Assembly: GCF_042242105.1 (NCBI RefSeq)
Contig: NC_092012.1
Coordinates: 21,181,543 to 21,245,542 of the forward strand
Length of the DNA: 64,000 nt
Reading direction: 5' to 3'
Source of the DNA: Pempheris klunzingeri
Lineage: Eukaryota > Chordata > Actinopteri > Acropomatiformes > Pempheridae
The notes under the pieces: model-generated
Database searches by the model: none
Seen by the model: only the letters and a program-made list of their open reading frames with translations
Told to the model about the DNA's origin: nothing
Program-made: the position numbers and the translations under genes
Shown: piece after piece, positions 62,976 to 64,000 of the stretch
Position numbering within the stretch: the first letter of the stretch is position 1
Layout of the letters: every line of letters begins with the position of its first letter

Positions 62976-63110
62976 AGTTTGTTACAAATTTGATCGAACC
63001 CGATATACAACGTCCCCTGTTGTAACCAGTATTGTACTTTTAATACAGCTGCGTTGAGGACATCATAGATGACAACATCGTCATGTTTCACCGAGCAGGC
63101 AGCTGGCCGG
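62976..63110 (-). other. amfr: amfr untranslated first exon and promoter (inferred)
   Basis: A strong minus-strand donor GTAAGT (62975-62970) after GTTACAAACT. Upstream are GC-rich, C/G-run sequences (63108-63136) and no TATA box. The 5' end is approximate. A 14-codon upstream ORF lies at 63084-63040. Confidence 0.5.
63040..63084 (-). CDS. Possible upstream ORF of amfr (14 codons)
   Basis: MTMLSSMMSSTQLY then TAA, within the inferred untranslated first exon. The first ATG has A at -3 (AACATGA). Four in-frame ATGs make some initiation likely if this exon is transcribed from above 63084. Confidence 0.3.
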   Translation of the reverse strand: MTMLSSMMSSTQLY

Positions 63111-63229
63111 GGGGGTGTGGGAGGGGAGGGGGGCGCTTCCTCTTCTTCTTCAGCTTTGTGGTTTAACGGCAGCTGGCATCCTCAGTGCTGCGTTACCGCC
63201 ATCTTCTGGGGTTAGTTCATTCTGACAGT

Positions 63230-64000
63230 GTTCCCATCAGCCCTGCTGGATGGACATCTCCATCACCACAGTCCAGTGTGCTCTTTCGTCCTGCTCCTGT
63301 TGGCCTGAGTCCTTTCATTTCTTCTTTCACCTCCTTTCTCTGAGCCGTTTGTTTCCTGCAACCAACAAGCACGTGTTCTACAGTGTCTGGCAGCACTGAC
63401 ATGGAGCGGTTGGATGCTTGGCTATAATGTGAAGTGTGCCATCCAGATTACGGTGCCCTATTCTTAATCTTGCTGTTACTGACTTCTCTTTTCTGTGTCC
63501 CAGTGCTGCTTCCACTGTCCCATACAGCCCCTTCCCTCTGCCAATCATTGTGACCTCAGTGCCTTTATTATGTCCTGGTGATTACTGGATGCACCTGGCA
63601 TAAGACTGGACAGATCACAGATCACAGAGTCAATACAGACTAGCACTTTGTTTGGTTTGATGTGGTCAACCCATTCTAAAGCCAGTAAAATGGCGAACAA
63701 CTCAACGTTAAACACACATATTGAATGTGAGGTTTTCAGCTCTGCAGTTAGGAACTGCCATCGCACAACCTGTATGGTATGTTATTGGATCTTTCAACCC
63801 ATAGCCAACACCTGGTCTGTATATTTACACCCCTTATAAGTATTATGTGCCTCCATTTGAAGTAATTCCAAACCCTCCGACATAGTTTCTAATAACCACA
63901 CAGGGATTACAGGCCATATCACAGTTGGACACTCCCAAGTCACTATTTGCTGCATCTCTGGGAGCAGTTTTCTGCACAGTGGTGTGAAGATGTTACTGAT
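63230..64000 (-). mobile_element. LINE relic with RNase H domain (Nimb/I-like)
   Basis: On the minus strand the 63766-63545 frame reads FNVELFAILLALEWVDHIKP, KVLVCIDSV and SSNHQDIIKAL, the RNase H E-helix and strand-D pattern of fish RNase H-bearing LINEs. A preceding KIYTD fragment (normally the first catalytic Asp motif) lies in another frame near 63820. Downstream, VTARLRIGHRNLDGTLHIIA and VEHVLVGCRK are the typical C-terminal Cys/His region, again with stops and frame changes. The element continues past the window edge. Dead copy. Confidence 0.8.

Overview
The window looks like nuclear DNA of a ray-finned (probably percomorph) fish. The reasons are vertebrate genes with compact GT-AG introns, abundant (CA)n/(CT)n microsatellites, a tRNA-derived SINE, LINE and hAT relics, and interspersed repeats of kinds common in teleost genomes. 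Family names given here come from memory and reading, not from a database search.

Layout. Positions 1-443 hold the broken 3' coding end of an L2-like LINE. From about 0.44 to 43.6 kb I find no protein-coding gene. That stretch contains microsatellites, transposon relics (a hAT transposase with a BED finger, an inverted TTF-like duplication, a Ty3/Gypsy gag relic between direct repeats, MITE-like elements), a foldback hairpin near 39.6 kb, CTCF-like motifs, and several AT-rich, repeat-free blocks that read like conserved non-coding (enhancer) sequence. From 43.6 to 63.1 kb the window is gene-dense. It holds styx (+ strand, 11 coding exons, 224 aa), gnpnat1 (- strand, 5 coding exons, 184 aa) and amfr/gp78 (- strand, 13 coding exons, 622 aa). 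All three have complete open reading frames when the exons are joined at canonical splice sites. The last kilobase is a degraded LINE with an RNase H domain.

Function. STYX is a catalytically dead dual-specificity phosphatase. GNPNAT1 makes N-acetylglucosamine-6-phosphate in the hexosamine pathway. AMFR is an ER-membrane RING ubiquitin ligase of ER-associated degradation. styx and gnpnat1 are tail to tail, as in mammals. amfr lies just upstream of gnpnat1 on the same strand, which is not the mammalian arrangement. A TGACGTGGCA element (UPRE/XBP1-like) near the gnpnat1 start suggests a link to ER stress, the same physiology AMFR serves.

The most interesting signals are in amfr. A (GT)30 tract occupies the place of the polypyrimidine tract before the exon that completes the RING finger. 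A (CA)33 tract lies just after the 41-nt exon 5. A 412-bp solo LTR with a perfect 5-bp target duplication lies 48 bases past the exon 3 donor. A weak exon 12 donor could produce a form lacking the p97-binding tail. I found no wholly new system; these are testable regulatory hypotheses.
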